Notes under the pieces: model-generated
The model's input: the letters and a program-made list of their open reading frames with translations, nothing else
The model's database searches: none
Told to the model about the DNA's origin: nothing
NCBI RefSeq assembly: GCF_030269305.1
Contig: NZ_BSTC01000001.1
Location: 385,467 to 449,466, forward strand
DNA: 64,000 bases
From: Kineosporia sp. NBRC 101731
GTDB lineage: Bacteria; Actinomycetota; Actinomycetes; Actinomycetales; Kineosporiaceae
Reading direction: 5' to 3'
Shown here: one piece after another, positions 49,642 through 57,993 of the stretch
How the letters are laid out: each line of letters opens with the position of its first letter
Position numbering within the stretch: position 1 is the stretch's first letter
Position numbers and translations under genes: made by a program

Positions 49642-49658
49642 GTCGGGTCGGGCCGTCA

Positions 49659-50864
49659 CTACCTCTTGATGTTGACCAGTTCCTGAAGGATCTCGTCGCT
49701 GGTGGTGATCACCTTCGAGTTCGCCTGGAAACCGCGCTGGGCGATGATCATGTTGGTGAACTCGGCCGCCAGGTCGACGTTCGACATCTCCAGCGCGCCA
49801 CCGGTGACCAGTCCGTGACCACCGGCGCCCGGGATGCCGATCTCGGCCAGGCCGGAGTTGGCGGTGTCGCGGTAGACACTGTCCCCCTGCTTCTCCAGGC
49901 CGCTCACGTTGTTGAACGTGGCCAGGGCGAGCTGCCCCAGGGACTTCTTCTGGCCGTTGCTGAAGATACCGGTGATGATGCCGTCGGGGCCGATCTGGAA
50001 CTCGTTCAGGGTTCCTGCCGAGTAGCCGTCCACGGATTTCGGGGTCGGCGAGCTCAGCCCGGCGTAGCCGGTGAACTGGGTCAGGTCCACCGCCATCGTC
50101 ACCCCGTTGACGGTGAAGGTGGGAGGGGTAGAACTGGCGGGGTCATACAGGCCGGCGCTGGTGAAGGCGATGGTGCCGGTGCCGATCGTGCTGCTGTTGT
50201 CGGCCGGGTCCTGCACATTGATGGTGTAAGTGCCGTCCGGTGGGTCGTTCGGCACCAGGTTCATGGGTACGGCGTAGGCCGCACCACCGGTGTCGTAGAC
50301 GGTCGGGGTAACGGTCAGTGTCAGGGTGCCCTTCGGGTCCAGATTGCCGCCGAGGGAGACCGTGTTCGTCGCGTCGCCGGGAATGGTCAGGCCGGCCTGG
50401 AGCTTGAGCTTCGAGAGCTGGCCGTAAGCACTGATGGCACCGTCGACCGCCTGATAACCCTGAACGTACATGCCGTTCGGGTTGACCAGATAGCCGTCAT
50501 TGTCCAAAGTGAAGGCCCCGGCCCGGGAGTACACCTGTGTACCCCCGTCGTCCAGTACGAAGAAGCCGTCGCCGTTGACCAGAAGGTCGGTCGACTTGTT
50601 GGTGATCTGTGTCGAACCCTGGGCGAAGTTCTGCTGCACAGCAGCAAGTTTCACGCCGAGGCCGATCTGGGTCGGGTCGAGGCCACCGCTGGTCTGGGTC
50701 GAGGCGCCGGCGGCGCGCATGAGCTGGCTCAAGGTGTCCTCGAAAACGATGTTCGAGGTCTTGAAGCCGGCGGTGTTGACGTTGGCAATGTTGTTGCTGA
50801 CAACGTCCATCATCTGTGAATGGGCTTTCAGGCCACTGATTCCGGAGAAGAGTGAGCGGAGCAT
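49659..50864 (-). CDS. flgE: Flagellar hook protein FlgE
   Basis: 401-residue hook subunit. The N-terminal rod/hook signature (SLFSGISGLKAHSQMMDVVSNNIANVNTAGFK) and C-terminal LAAEFTNMIIAQRGFQANSKVITTSDEILQELVNIKR are intact and form the D0 coiled coil. The central part (about 80-330) has DLLVNGDGFFVL and beta-rich surface domains. Exported by the flagellar type III system, so it has no Sec signal. It follows flgD by 97 bases. Confidence 0.95.
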   Translation of the reverse strand: MLRSLFSGISGLKAHSQMMDVVSNNIANVNTAGFKTSNIVFEDTLSQLMRAAGASTQTSGGLDPTQIGLGVKLAAVQQNFAQGSTQITNKSTDLLVNGDGFFVLDDGGTQVYSRAGAFTLDNDGYLVNPNGMYVQGYQAVDGAISAYGQLSKLKLQAGLTIPGDATNTVSLGGNLDPKGTLTLTVTPTVYDTGGAAYAVPMNLVPNDPPDGTYTINVQDPADNSSTIGTGTIAFTSAGLYDPASSTPPTFTVNGVTMAVDLTQFTGYAGLSSPTPKSVDGYSAGTLNEFQIGPDGIITGIFSNGQKKSLGQLALATFNNVSGLEKQGDSVYRDTANSGLAEIGIPGAGGHGLVTGGALEMSNVDLAAEFTNMIIAQRGFQANSKVITTSDEILQELVNIKR

Positions 50865-50961
50865 GCCGGACCTCCTGGTTCGGTCATCACTGCTGTCGGC
50901 ATCCGTGCCGGTGTCGTCCGGCGCATCCTGCGCCCGGAACTTGCGGGCCGAACAGCGGGTA

Positions 50962-51462
50962 TCAGGCCCCGTCGGCTTCCTTGCCGGACGAGGTGTCGGG
51001 GGTGGTGGACTTGGTTCCGGTGACCTTCACACTGGTCAGATCGGCCAGCGGAACCTTGACCGGAGTGCCGCTGGTGCCGGTGACCAGCAGCTGGGGGGAT
51101 CCGTCCACCATCGTGATACCCGTGACGAGTCCGGAGCTCGCCTTCGTGCCCACGCCGTACTCGACCGTGGCTCCGATCATGCCCAGCGACGACTGCATCT
51201 GGCTGGCCGTCAGCAGGCTGGTGGTGTTGTCCACCATGTCGCCCAGCTTCTCCACGGTGGTGAACTGCGCCATCTGGGAGAGGTACTGGGTGGAGTCGGT
51301 CGGGTTCATCGGGTCCTGGTACTTCATCTGGGCCAGAAGAAGTTTCAGGAACATGTCCTTGTCCGACTTGGAGCTGTTGGTGGCTGCGGACACCGTCTTG
51401 GTGTCGGTCTTGGCGCTGTTGCCCGCCTGGATCTCGGCGATGTTTCCGATCGGTGAGGCCAT
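50962..51462 (-). CDS. flgD: Hook-capping protein FlgD
   Basis: 166-residue hook assembly cap. The N-terminal FlgD motif KDMFLKLLLAQMKYQDPMNPTDSTQYLSQMAQFTTVEKL is complete. The C-terminal tudor/FnIII-type region is short, and the length is in the small range for FlgD. It lies between fliK and flgE, the usual order. Confidence 0.95.
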   Translation of the reverse strand: MASPIGNIAEIQAGNSAKTDTKTVSAATNSSKSDKDMFLKLLLAQMKYQDPMNPTDSTQYLSQMAQFTTVEKLGDMVDNTTSLLTASQMQSSLGMIGATVEYGVGTKASSGLVTGITMVDGSPQLLVTGTSGTPVKVPLADLTSVKVTGTKSTTPDTSSGKEADGA

Positions 51463-51488
51463 GGGCGTTCCTCCTTGCGGGGGTGAGG

Positions 51489-53444
51489 TCAGATCATCAG
51501 ATCGACATTTCCGTCACCCGACGCGCCACGGGTCGTCGCGGTGGCGTCCGGGCTGGTGCCCGTGCTGCGGGCTGTCGTGCTCACCGAGCTGACTCCCGAT
51601 GAAAGCCCGCCTCCCTGGGGGGAGTTCTGGGGTGACGACTGTGAGCCGCCACTCATGGACGCCCCCGCGTCCATGCTCTGCTGCATCTGCACGTCGGCCA
51701 GGTTCAGGCCGGACTGCTGCATCTGCTCGCGCAGGTCGCTCAGGCCGGCCTGCAGCTGGGCCAGGGCCGCCGGGGCCGCGACCAGGTCGAGGCGCACATC
51801 ACCACGGTGCACCGACAGCGTGACCGTCACGTCGCCAAGATCTTTCGGCGACAGGTGGATCACCGCACGGTGGCTGCCCTCCTTCAGGGTGCGCAGCTGG
51901 GCGGCGATCTGCTGCCCGATCTGTTCGGCCACGCTCTGGCCTGCGGTGTAGCCGCTACCCGGCACCGTGGCCGCCGGCCCGGCCGACTGGGTCTGCTGGG
52001 CCTGCCCCAGCTGGGTGCTGAAAGGCGATGCTTCGGTGTTGTTGTCGGTGGACTGCGTGCTCTCGGTGGTCGTGGACGCCGAGGTGGTGCCGGTGTCGGT
52101 CTGGGCGTCGTCATCGGAGCTGCCGGTCGGCGAACCCGTGCTTGAACCGGTGACTCCGGCTGCTCCAGCGGCTCCGGTCGCCCCGGTAGCCGCCGTGTCG
52201 GCGGTCGGCTCCCCGGTCAGGAGGGCCGCCGCGTCCGAGCCGTTCATCCACTGTCCGTCGACCATGATCCGGCCGGGCATCGGGGCGATCGCGGTGTCGG
52301 CCGCGGCACCCACCTTCTGGTTGCTGACACCTCCGTCAAAGTAGTTGTCGGCCTCGGAGCCGTTCATCCACTGTCCGTTGACCAAGACCTGGCCCGGTGT
52401 CGGGTTGGTGGATCCTTCCCCGAACTTGTTCAGGCCCGCGGCGGCAGCACCCGCGACGTCACCCGCGATCGCGGCCGAGGCGATGTCCGCGTCGGTCTTC
52501 ACCTGGACGCCTCCGGGCAGCGGGGTGTTCGTGGTCTGCCCGGTGCTGCCGGCGGCAGGGGCTCCCACCGTGCCGGTCATGCTCTGCACGCCGGTGGAGG
52601 AATCGATCGAGGCATCCGAGTTCTGGCCGAGAAGTGCTTCCAGGGCTGTTTTCTCGTTCTGGCTGAGCGTCGCGTCCGGCACGGCGGTGCTCCCGGAGCT
52701 CAGGCCTGCCCCGGCCGTGCTCTTCGAACCCTCGAGACCGTTCAGGATGGCCAGGGTATCGGCGGCGGCGGCAGTCAGGTCGATCGACAGCCGGGTGTGG
52801 ACGCCGTCCGGGCCGGTGGTGGTCTCGATCGACGTCCCGGTCGGCATCTTCCCCGCGGCCTGCGCGTCAGCGCCGGCCAGGGCCTGGGCGATCTTCTGCG
52901 CCACGGCCGCCTCGACGGCCAGAACCTGGGCCAGGGCCGATATTCCGGCCGCAGCCGTGGTCTTTTCGTCGTCGGCCGGGCGACCCCCGGCGTTCTGACC
53001 GGTATGGTCTTTCTGCTGAGCGGTTGTGGCGGCAGCCGTGTGATAGCGCTCGTTACCGCCCGGCTCGATCTGGGCTCCGTTCGAACCGTCCTTGCGAATC
53101 GCCTCGGCCAGGGCCCGACGGGCGGCGGCGCGCTGGTCGGCCGCCTTGTCCGCTGCCTTCTCGGCGGCCGTCCGGTCGTCGGCGGCCTTCTCGGACTCCG
53201 CTTCGGCGAGGACTTTCGACTCATGGTTGCGTCGGCGCGCAGCGTTCTGGGCTGCGCGTTCGGCGGCGTTCTGGCGCTGTAGGGCCTTCTCACTGCCGGC
53301 CCGGTCGCGGGCCGCAGAGAGCTGCTTCTCGAACTGCATCGCATGTTCGGCCGTTGCCGAAGAGTTGTTACGGAAGGTGGGCCGAAGGGCCTTCGGGCTG
53401 AGCAGGGCCTCGATCGAGCTCTGCATGTTGGTCGACGTCGTCAT
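51489..53444 (-). CDS. fliK: Flagellar hook-length control protein FliK
   Basis: 651-residue exported ruler protein. The C-terminal domain (about 500-600: LRTLKEGSHRAVIHLSPKDLGDVTVTLSVHRGDVRLDLVA) is the part that acts on FlhB. The N-terminal half is Ala/Glu/Arg-rich helical (about 25-125). The middle is Gly/Thr/Ala-rich and contains a duplicated segment with NGQWMNGS / DGQWMNGS about 40 residues apart. The ATG at 53444 overlaps the stop of the upstream hydrolase gene. A GTG fifteen bases upstream is less likely. Long FliK proteins are common in actinobacteria. Confidence 0.9.
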   Translation of the reverse strand: MTTSTNMQSSIEALLSPKALRPTFRNNSSATAEHAMQFEKQLSAARDRAGSEKALQRQNAAERAAQNAARRRNHESKVLAEAESEKAADDRTAAEKAADKAADQRAAARRALAEAIRKDGSNGAQIEPGGNERYHTAAATTAQQKDHTGQNAGGRPADDEKTTAAAGISALAQVLAVEAAVAQKIAQALAGADAQAAGKMPTGTSIETTTGPDGVHTRLSIDLTAAAADTLAILNGLEGSKSTAGAGLSSGSTAVPDATLSQNEKTALEALLGQNSDASIDSSTGVQSMTGTVGAPAAGSTGQTTNTPLPGGVQVKTDADIASAAIAGDVAGAAAAGLNKFGEGSTNPTPGQVLVNGQWMNGSEADNYFDGGVSNQKVGAAADTAIAPMPGRIMVDGQWMNGSDAAALLTGEPTADTAATGATGAAGAAGVTGSSTGSPTGSSDDDAQTDTGTTSASTTTESTQSTDNNTEASPFSTQLGQAQQTQSAGPAATVPGSGYTAGQSVAEQIGQQIAAQLRTLKEGSHRAVIHLSPKDLGDVTVTLSVHRGDVRLDLVAAPAALAQLQAGLSDLREQMQQSGLNLADVQMQQSMDAGASMSGGSQSSPQNSPQGGGLSSGVSSVSTTARSTGTSPDATATTRGASGDGNVDLMI

Positions 53445-54511
53445 CGCAGTTGCCCCCAAGCTTTCTGTACTCGACGGACGTAATTCTCGGTTTCGGTGTA
53501 CGGCGGAACGCCGTCGTACTTCCGGACCGCACCGGGCCCGGCGTTGTAGGCGGCCAGGGCGAGATCCACCCGGCCGAAAGTGCGCAGCTGGTCAGACAGG
53601 TACCGGGCCGCACCGTCCACCGCCTGGGCCGGGACCATCGGGTCCACACCGAGTTGCCGGGCGGTGCCGGGCATGAGCTGCATCAGGCCCTGGGCCCCGG
53701 CAGGACTCTTCGCCGAGGCGTTGTAATTGCTCTCGGTCCTGGCCACGGCAGCCAGCAGCGCCGGGTCGAGGCCGTAACGTTTCCCGGCCGCCGTGAAAAT
53801 ATCGGCGTACGGGGTTGATCCGAGGGCCGAAGCGCCCGTCGCACCGATCGCACCCGTCAGCTTCGCCAGGGTCGCGCCCACCGATCCCGGTGCCGAGGCG
53901 CCGGACGGATCGGCCGAGGTGCTGGCGGAGGTGTCGGTGAGCACCCGGCGGATCTGGCTGGGCGTCTCGTAGACGTCGCGGATGCGCACCACGTCACCGG
54001 CCTTCGGCGCGTCGATCATCTTGCCGTCACCCAGATAGATACCGACGTGGTGCACCGGAGAGCCGAAGAAGACCAGGTCTCCCGGCTGGGCCGCGGCGAT
54101 CGACGACACCCGGGTGCCCTTCGTGGCCTGCATCGCACTGTTGCGCGGCAGCTCGATGCCGAGCTGGCGATACACCAGCTGGGTGAGCCCGGAGCAGTCG
54201 AGTCCGGTCTCCGGATCGGTGCCGCCCCATCGGTAGGCCACGCCCAGGTACTGCTTGGCGGTCGTGACCGCCTTCTCGGCGAGCGAGCCGGCCGACGAGG
54301 TGGTCCCCGGGGTCGGCCGGGTGCCTTTCACCAGGTCGAGCAGGCCGGCGAAGTTCGTCGAGCCGGCACTCTCGCTGGTGCCCGAGGTGGAACTCGGGTC
54401 ACCGGTCGCACCCGTTGTACCCGTCGCCTTCGTCGGACTGACCGGCTGCGGGTTGATGAGTGACTCGATCTGACCGATCCGGCTGAGCACCGCGCTCATG
54501 CCTTCGGACAT
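53441..54511 (-). CDS. Dual peptidoglycan hydrolase, NlpC/P60 plus lytic transglycosylase
   Basis: 356 residues with two cell-wall-cutting domains in one chain. After an N-terminal helix (1-20) and a Thr/Ser/Gly linker, an NlpC/P60 endopeptidase domain (about 75-195) has Cys106 in GLDCSGLT and His155 in HHVGIYLGD. A second linker (about 195-230) leads to an SLT lytic transglycosylase domain (about 232-356). That domain has catalytic Glu260 (ARTESNYN), GAQGLMQLMPGTARQLG and AYNAGPG. No Sec signal is visible, so export through the flagellar apparatus is likely, as for FlgJ. Its place between fliJ and fliK, with overlaps on both sides, points to making room for the rod in the wall. Confidence 0.9.
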   Translation of the reverse strand: MSEGMSAVLSRIGQIESLINPQPVSPTKATGTTGATGDPSSTSGTSESAGSTNFAGLLDLVKGTRPTPGTTSSAGSLAEKAVTTAKQYLGVAYRWGGTDPETGLDCSGLTQLVYRQLGIELPRNSAMQATKGTRVSSIAAAQPGDLVFFGSPVHHVGIYLGDGKMIDAPKAGDVVRIRDVYETPSQIRRVLTDTSASTSADPSGASAPGSVGATLAKLTGAIGATGASALGSTPYADIFTAAGKRYGLDPALLAAVARTESNYNASAKSPAGAQGLMQLMPGTARQLGVDPMVPAQAVDGAARYLSDQLRTFGRVDLALAAYNAGPGAVRKYDGVPPYTETENYVRRVQKAWGQLR

Positions 54512-54963
54512 CAGGATCCTCCAGAGTCGTTGCCCGGGAAAACGCCCGGCCGGCGCCGGCCGGAGCCGGCGAGTTCGTCCATCTCCCGCTGCTCGGCGCG
54601 CTGGATCATCTCCGCGCGCTGCTTGCGGTAGCGGTCGTGCAGGGCGGCGACGGCGTGCACCTGCGCCCGGGCCTGTAGCCAGGTCTCCCGGCGCTCCGCC
54701 AGTCTCGCCGTGAGTTTCGTCATCTCGTGATCCACCTCGGCCAGGTCGCCCCGCAGCCGGAACCGGTACACCGCTTCGAGTTCCAGCTCGTGCGGGGTGT
54801 TCTGGCCGTGCCGCTGGGCCCGCAGGCGTTCCAGCAGGTCGTCCCGCCGCGCCTGGGCCTCCCGCACCGCGGACTGGGCCCGGTGCAGATCCTGTGCGGT
54901 CTCCTCGAGGCGCTTCTCCCTCAGTCGCTCCACGGTGGCCAGCCGGAAGCCCTTCCTGTTCAT
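54511..54963 (-). CDS. fliJ: Flagellar export chaperone FliJ
   Basis: 150-residue helical coiled-coil protein (almost all residues, e.g. FRLATVERLREKRLEETAQDLHRAQSAVREAQARRDDLLERLRA). FliJ links the FliI ATPase ring to FlhA. The ATG at 54963 overlaps the fliI stop by four bases; a longer start at 54999 lies inside fliI. Its own stop overlaps the next gene. Confidence 0.88.
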   Translation of the reverse strand: MNRKGFRLATVERLREKRLEETAQDLHRAQSAVREAQARRDDLLERLRAQRHGQNTPHELELEAVYRFRLRGDLAEVDHEMTKLTARLAERRETWLQARAQVHAVAALHDRYRKQRAEMIQRAEQREMDELAGSGRRRPGVFPGNDSGGS

Positions 54964-56285
54964 CGCCGCACTCCCAGCAGGGTGGCCAGTTCGGTCCACG
55001 ACTGCTGCACCGGGATCGCCTCGTCCGGCCGCTGCCGCAGGAAGTTGTCGATCGCCGGGCGCAGCCGGATCGCGGCGTCGGCCACCGGGTCGCTGCCGCT
55101 CACGTAGGCGCCGACCTCGACCAGCTCACGGACGTCCCTCCACGAGGCCATCAGCCGCCGCAGGGTGAGCGCCAGCTGGCGCTCGTCCTCGGACAGCACC
55201 GCGCGTTCCACCCGGGACACCGACTCCAGCACGTCGATGCTGGGGAAGTGGCCGGCGGTAGCGAGGTCGCGGGACAGCACGACATGGCCGTCCAGGATGC
55301 CTCGGACCGTGTCGCCGATCGGGTCCTGCAGGTCGTCGCCCTCCACCAGAACCGTGTAAAGGGCGGTGATGGAACCGTTCTGGCCAGGACCTGAGCGCTC
55401 GAGCAGGCGGGGGAGCATGGCGAAGACACTGGCCGGGTATCCCCGGGTGGCCGGTGGCTCGCCCGCGGCCAGCGCGACCTCGCGCTGGGCCATGGCGGTG
55501 CGGGTGACCGAATCGACGACGAGGAGCACGTCCTCGCCCTGATCCCGGAACCACTCGGCGATGCGCGTGGCGGTGAAGGCGGCGGTGACCCGCAACAGAG
55601 CCGGGTCGTCCGCGGTGGCCACCACCAGCACGGTCCGGGAACGAGCCTGCGCGTCCAGGGTGTCTTCGATGAACTCCCGCACCTCACGGCCACGTTCGCC
55701 GACCAGGGCGACGACGCGGACCGGGGCGACGGTGCCCCTCACCGCCATGCCGAGCAGGGTCGATTTGCCGACTCCACTGCCGGCCATGATGCCGACCCGC
55801 TGTCCGGCGCCGACCGGGATCAGGGTGTCGAGCGCCCGTACCCCGGTGGGCAGGGCGTCTTCGACCCGGCGGCGCAGCAGCGGGTTGGGCGCCGAGGCCT
55901 CGACCGGGACCATGGTGACCCCGGTAGGTTTCGGCTTCCCATCGATCGGCCGCCCGAGGGGGTCGATGATCCGGTTCATCATGCCGTAGCCCGCGGGCAC
56001 CCGGAGCTGGTCGCCCGTGCGCCGCACCGGGTCACCCGCCGCCACTCCGGCGGTGGTGCCCAGGGGCATCGCGCTGACGCCGTCCCGCTGCACCGCGATC
56101 ACCTGGGCCGGCAACTGGCCGGCCGAGGTCTCGATCGTCAGCAGTTCGTTCACGGCAGCGGACAGTCCGCGGATACCGATGCCGAGGCCGACCACATCGC
56201 TGACCCGACCCTCGGCCTGTGGTGAGGCAGCATCGGCGGCGGCCCCGAGTCGTATCCGGAGCTCCTGCGCCAGAGAAGAACTCAT
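54960..56285 (-). CDS. fliI: Flagellar export ATPase FliI
   Basis: 441-residue F1-type ATPase that drives export. Walker A AGSGVGKST is at residues 168-176, Walker B in VLLVVDSVTR, and ATRGYPASVFAMLPRLLERSG follows. The N-terminal residues about 25-95 form the beta-barrel domain. Overlaps fliH and fliJ by four bases. Standard length. Confidence 0.97.
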   Translation of the reverse strand: MSSSLAQELRIRLGAAADAASPQAEGRVSDVVGLGIGIRGLSAAVNELLTIETSAGQLPAQVIAVQRDGVSAMPLGTTAGVAAGDPVRRTGDQLRVPAGYGMMNRIIDPLGRPIDGKPKPTGVTMVPVEASAPNPLLRRRVEDALPTGVRALDTLIPVGAGQRVGIMAGSGVGKSTLLGMAVRGTVAPVRVVALVGERGREVREFIEDTLDAQARSRTVLVVATADDPALLRVTAAFTATRIAEWFRDQGEDVLLVVDSVTRTAMAQREVALAAGEPPATRGYPASVFAMLPRLLERSGPGQNGSITALYTVLVEGDDLQDPIGDTVRGILDGHVVLSRDLATAGHFPSIDVLESVSRVERAVLSEDERQLALTLRRLMASWRDVRELVEVGAYVSGSDPVADAAIRLRPAIDNFLRQRPDEAIPVQQSWTELATLLGVRR

Positions 56286-56971
56286 GCGCGCATCACCTCC
56301 TCGGCGGCGGCCAGCGCCGCCGGGAGGTCCTGACGCAGGCGTTGTGCGGGCGTGAGCACGGCGACGCTGCCGGGGGAGAGGGTGATGTCGGGAACGATCG
56401 TCACACCCTCCGGGCCGTTGTCACCGAGCATGGCCGCGTCGTCGGGATGCAGGTGCACCACGGTCTCGTCGGAGGCCGCCACGTGCCGCAGGGCGGCCCG
56501 CACGGTCTGCCCGACCGCATCGTCCACCGTTTGCAGTTCTCTCCCCAACGCGGCGGCGGCGAGCTTCAGCGAACCCTCGATGAGCACGTCCGCCACCTCG
56601 TTCCACTCCGGCAGAGCGGCCTGACCGGCCTCCTGCACGGCCTTGCCCAGCATCTCGAGCAGCTCGGTCACCTGATCGGCAACCTCGGCCCGGATCCGCT
56701 GATTCTCCTTCTGTTGCGTCGCCCGGATCCGGGCGGTGTCCTCCGCCGCGGCCTGTCGCCCCTGGGCCCAGCCGGCCAGATATCCCTGTGCCTGGGCCTC
56801 CTCGCGCGCCGCCAGGCTGGCGGTGCGAATCATTTCCTCCAGACGTGGGTCGCTGTAATGCGGTTCGATCGTGGTGCGGGTCAGCGGCCGGTCCAGGTTC
56901 GCCGGCCGTACCGACGTCCGGACCTGTTCCGCCGTGAGCACCGGCGTCTCGGTGGTTCTGGACAACGTCAC
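56282..56971 (-). CDS. fliH: Flagellar export stator protein FliH
   Basis: 229-residue helical regulator of FliI. A long Ala/Gln/Glu-rich coiled coil (about 50-130, EEMIRTASLAAREEAQAQGYLAGWAQGRQAAAEDT) is followed by the FliH C-terminal domain (ETVVHLHPDDAAML). The GTG start overlaps the fliG stop (gtga). Order fliG-fliH-fliI is canonical. Confidence 0.9.
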   Translation of the reverse strand: MTLSRTTETPVLTAEQVRTSVRPANLDRPLTRTTIEPHYSDPRLEEMIRTASLAAREEAQAQGYLAGWAQGRQAAAEDTARIRATQQKENQRIRAEVADQVTELLEMLGKAVQEAGQAALPEWNEVADVLIEGSLKLAAAALGRELQTVDDAVGQTVRAALRHVAASDETVVHLHPDDAAMLGDNGPEGVTIVPDITLSPGSVAVLTPAQRLRQDLPAALAAAEEVMRA

Positions 56972-57987
56972 TCCACCATCGCCTCTTCGTCGCTGCGCTG
57001 GATGAGGATCTGACCGGTCTGCTCCAGGGCCCGGATCTCCTGGACCACCTTCGCCTGGGCCTCCTCGACCTGCTTGATCCGGACGGCACCGAGCATGTCG
57101 ATCTCCTCGATGAGGTTCTCGGCGGCGCGGGTGGACAGGTTGCGGGTGATCTTCTCCTTGACCATCGGGCTGACACCCTTGAGTGCGAGTGCCAGATCGC
57201 CACTCTCGACGTTGCGCAGCACCAGCTGGATCGCCTTGTCGTCGAGCGTGAGAATGTCCTCGAAGATGAACATCTGGGCGCGCACGGTCTCGGCGAGTTC
57301 CTGGTCGACGGTCTCCAGGCCCTCGAGGATCATCCGCTCGGTCGACCGGTCGGCGCGGTTGATGATCGCGACGAGCGGCTCGACACCACCCACCGACGAC
57401 ATCTCCTGCGGGCCCAGCACCGTGGTCATCCGGCGCTCGAGTTCCCTCTCGACCAGACGGATCACGTCCGGGCTGGCGGGTTCCATCGAGGCGATCCGGT
57501 AGGCCACCTGGGCCTGCAGGCTCTGGGCCAGGCCCGACAGCACCACGGCGGACTGCTGCGGGGCCAGGTGGGCGAGCACCAGCGCGATGGTCTGCGGGTG
57601 CTCGTCGGCGAGGAACGAGAGCAACTGCCGGGCGTCGGCCCGGCGGATGCCCTCGAACGGCATCTCGGCCAGGGAAGCGCCGAGACGCTCCATGATCTCC
57701 TCGGCCCGGTCACTGCCGAGGCTCTGTGCCAGCAACTGCCGGGCGAGGTCCATACCGCCGCGCGACCCGGACTGGGCCGCCAGGTTGTCGTGGGCCTCGG
57801 ACAGCACCGACTCGGCGTCGAGCGTGGTGACCTCTTTGAGGCGGACGATCTCCCCGGTGAGCTCCTCGACGATGTCCTCGGGGAGCAACCCCATGATCCG
57901 GGCGGCCTTCTCCTGGCCCAGCTGCACCAGGAAGATGGCGGCCTTACGCAGCCCGGTGAGGGGCTTGTTCGAGGTTGCGAGTGACAT
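56968..57987 (-). CDS. fliG: Flagellar motor switch protein FliG
   Basis: 339-residue rotor protein that interacts with MotA. N-terminal GLRKAAIFLVQLGQEKAARIMGLL binds FliF. The middle has the conserved EHPQTIALVLAHL. The C-terminal torque helix MFIFEDILTLDDKAIQLVLRNVE carries the charged residues. The ATG lies six bases after the fliF stop. Confidence 0.97.
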   Translation of the reverse strand: MSLATSNKPLTGLRKAAIFLVQLGQEKAARIMGLLPEDIVEELTGEIVRLKEVTTLDAESVLSEAHDNLAAQSGSRGGMDLARQLLAQSLGSDRAEEIMERLGASLAEMPFEGIRRADARQLLSFLADEHPQTIALVLAHLAPQQSAVVLSGLAQSLQAQVAYRIASMEPASPDVIRLVERELERRMTTVLGPQEMSSVGGVEPLVAIINRADRSTERMILEGLETVDQELAETVRAQMFIFEDILTLDDKAIQLVLRNVESGDLALALKGVSPMVKEKITRNLSTRAAENLIEEIDMLGAVRIKQVEEAQAKVVQEIRALEQTGQILIQRSDEEAMVE

Positions 57988-57993
57988 CTGCCA

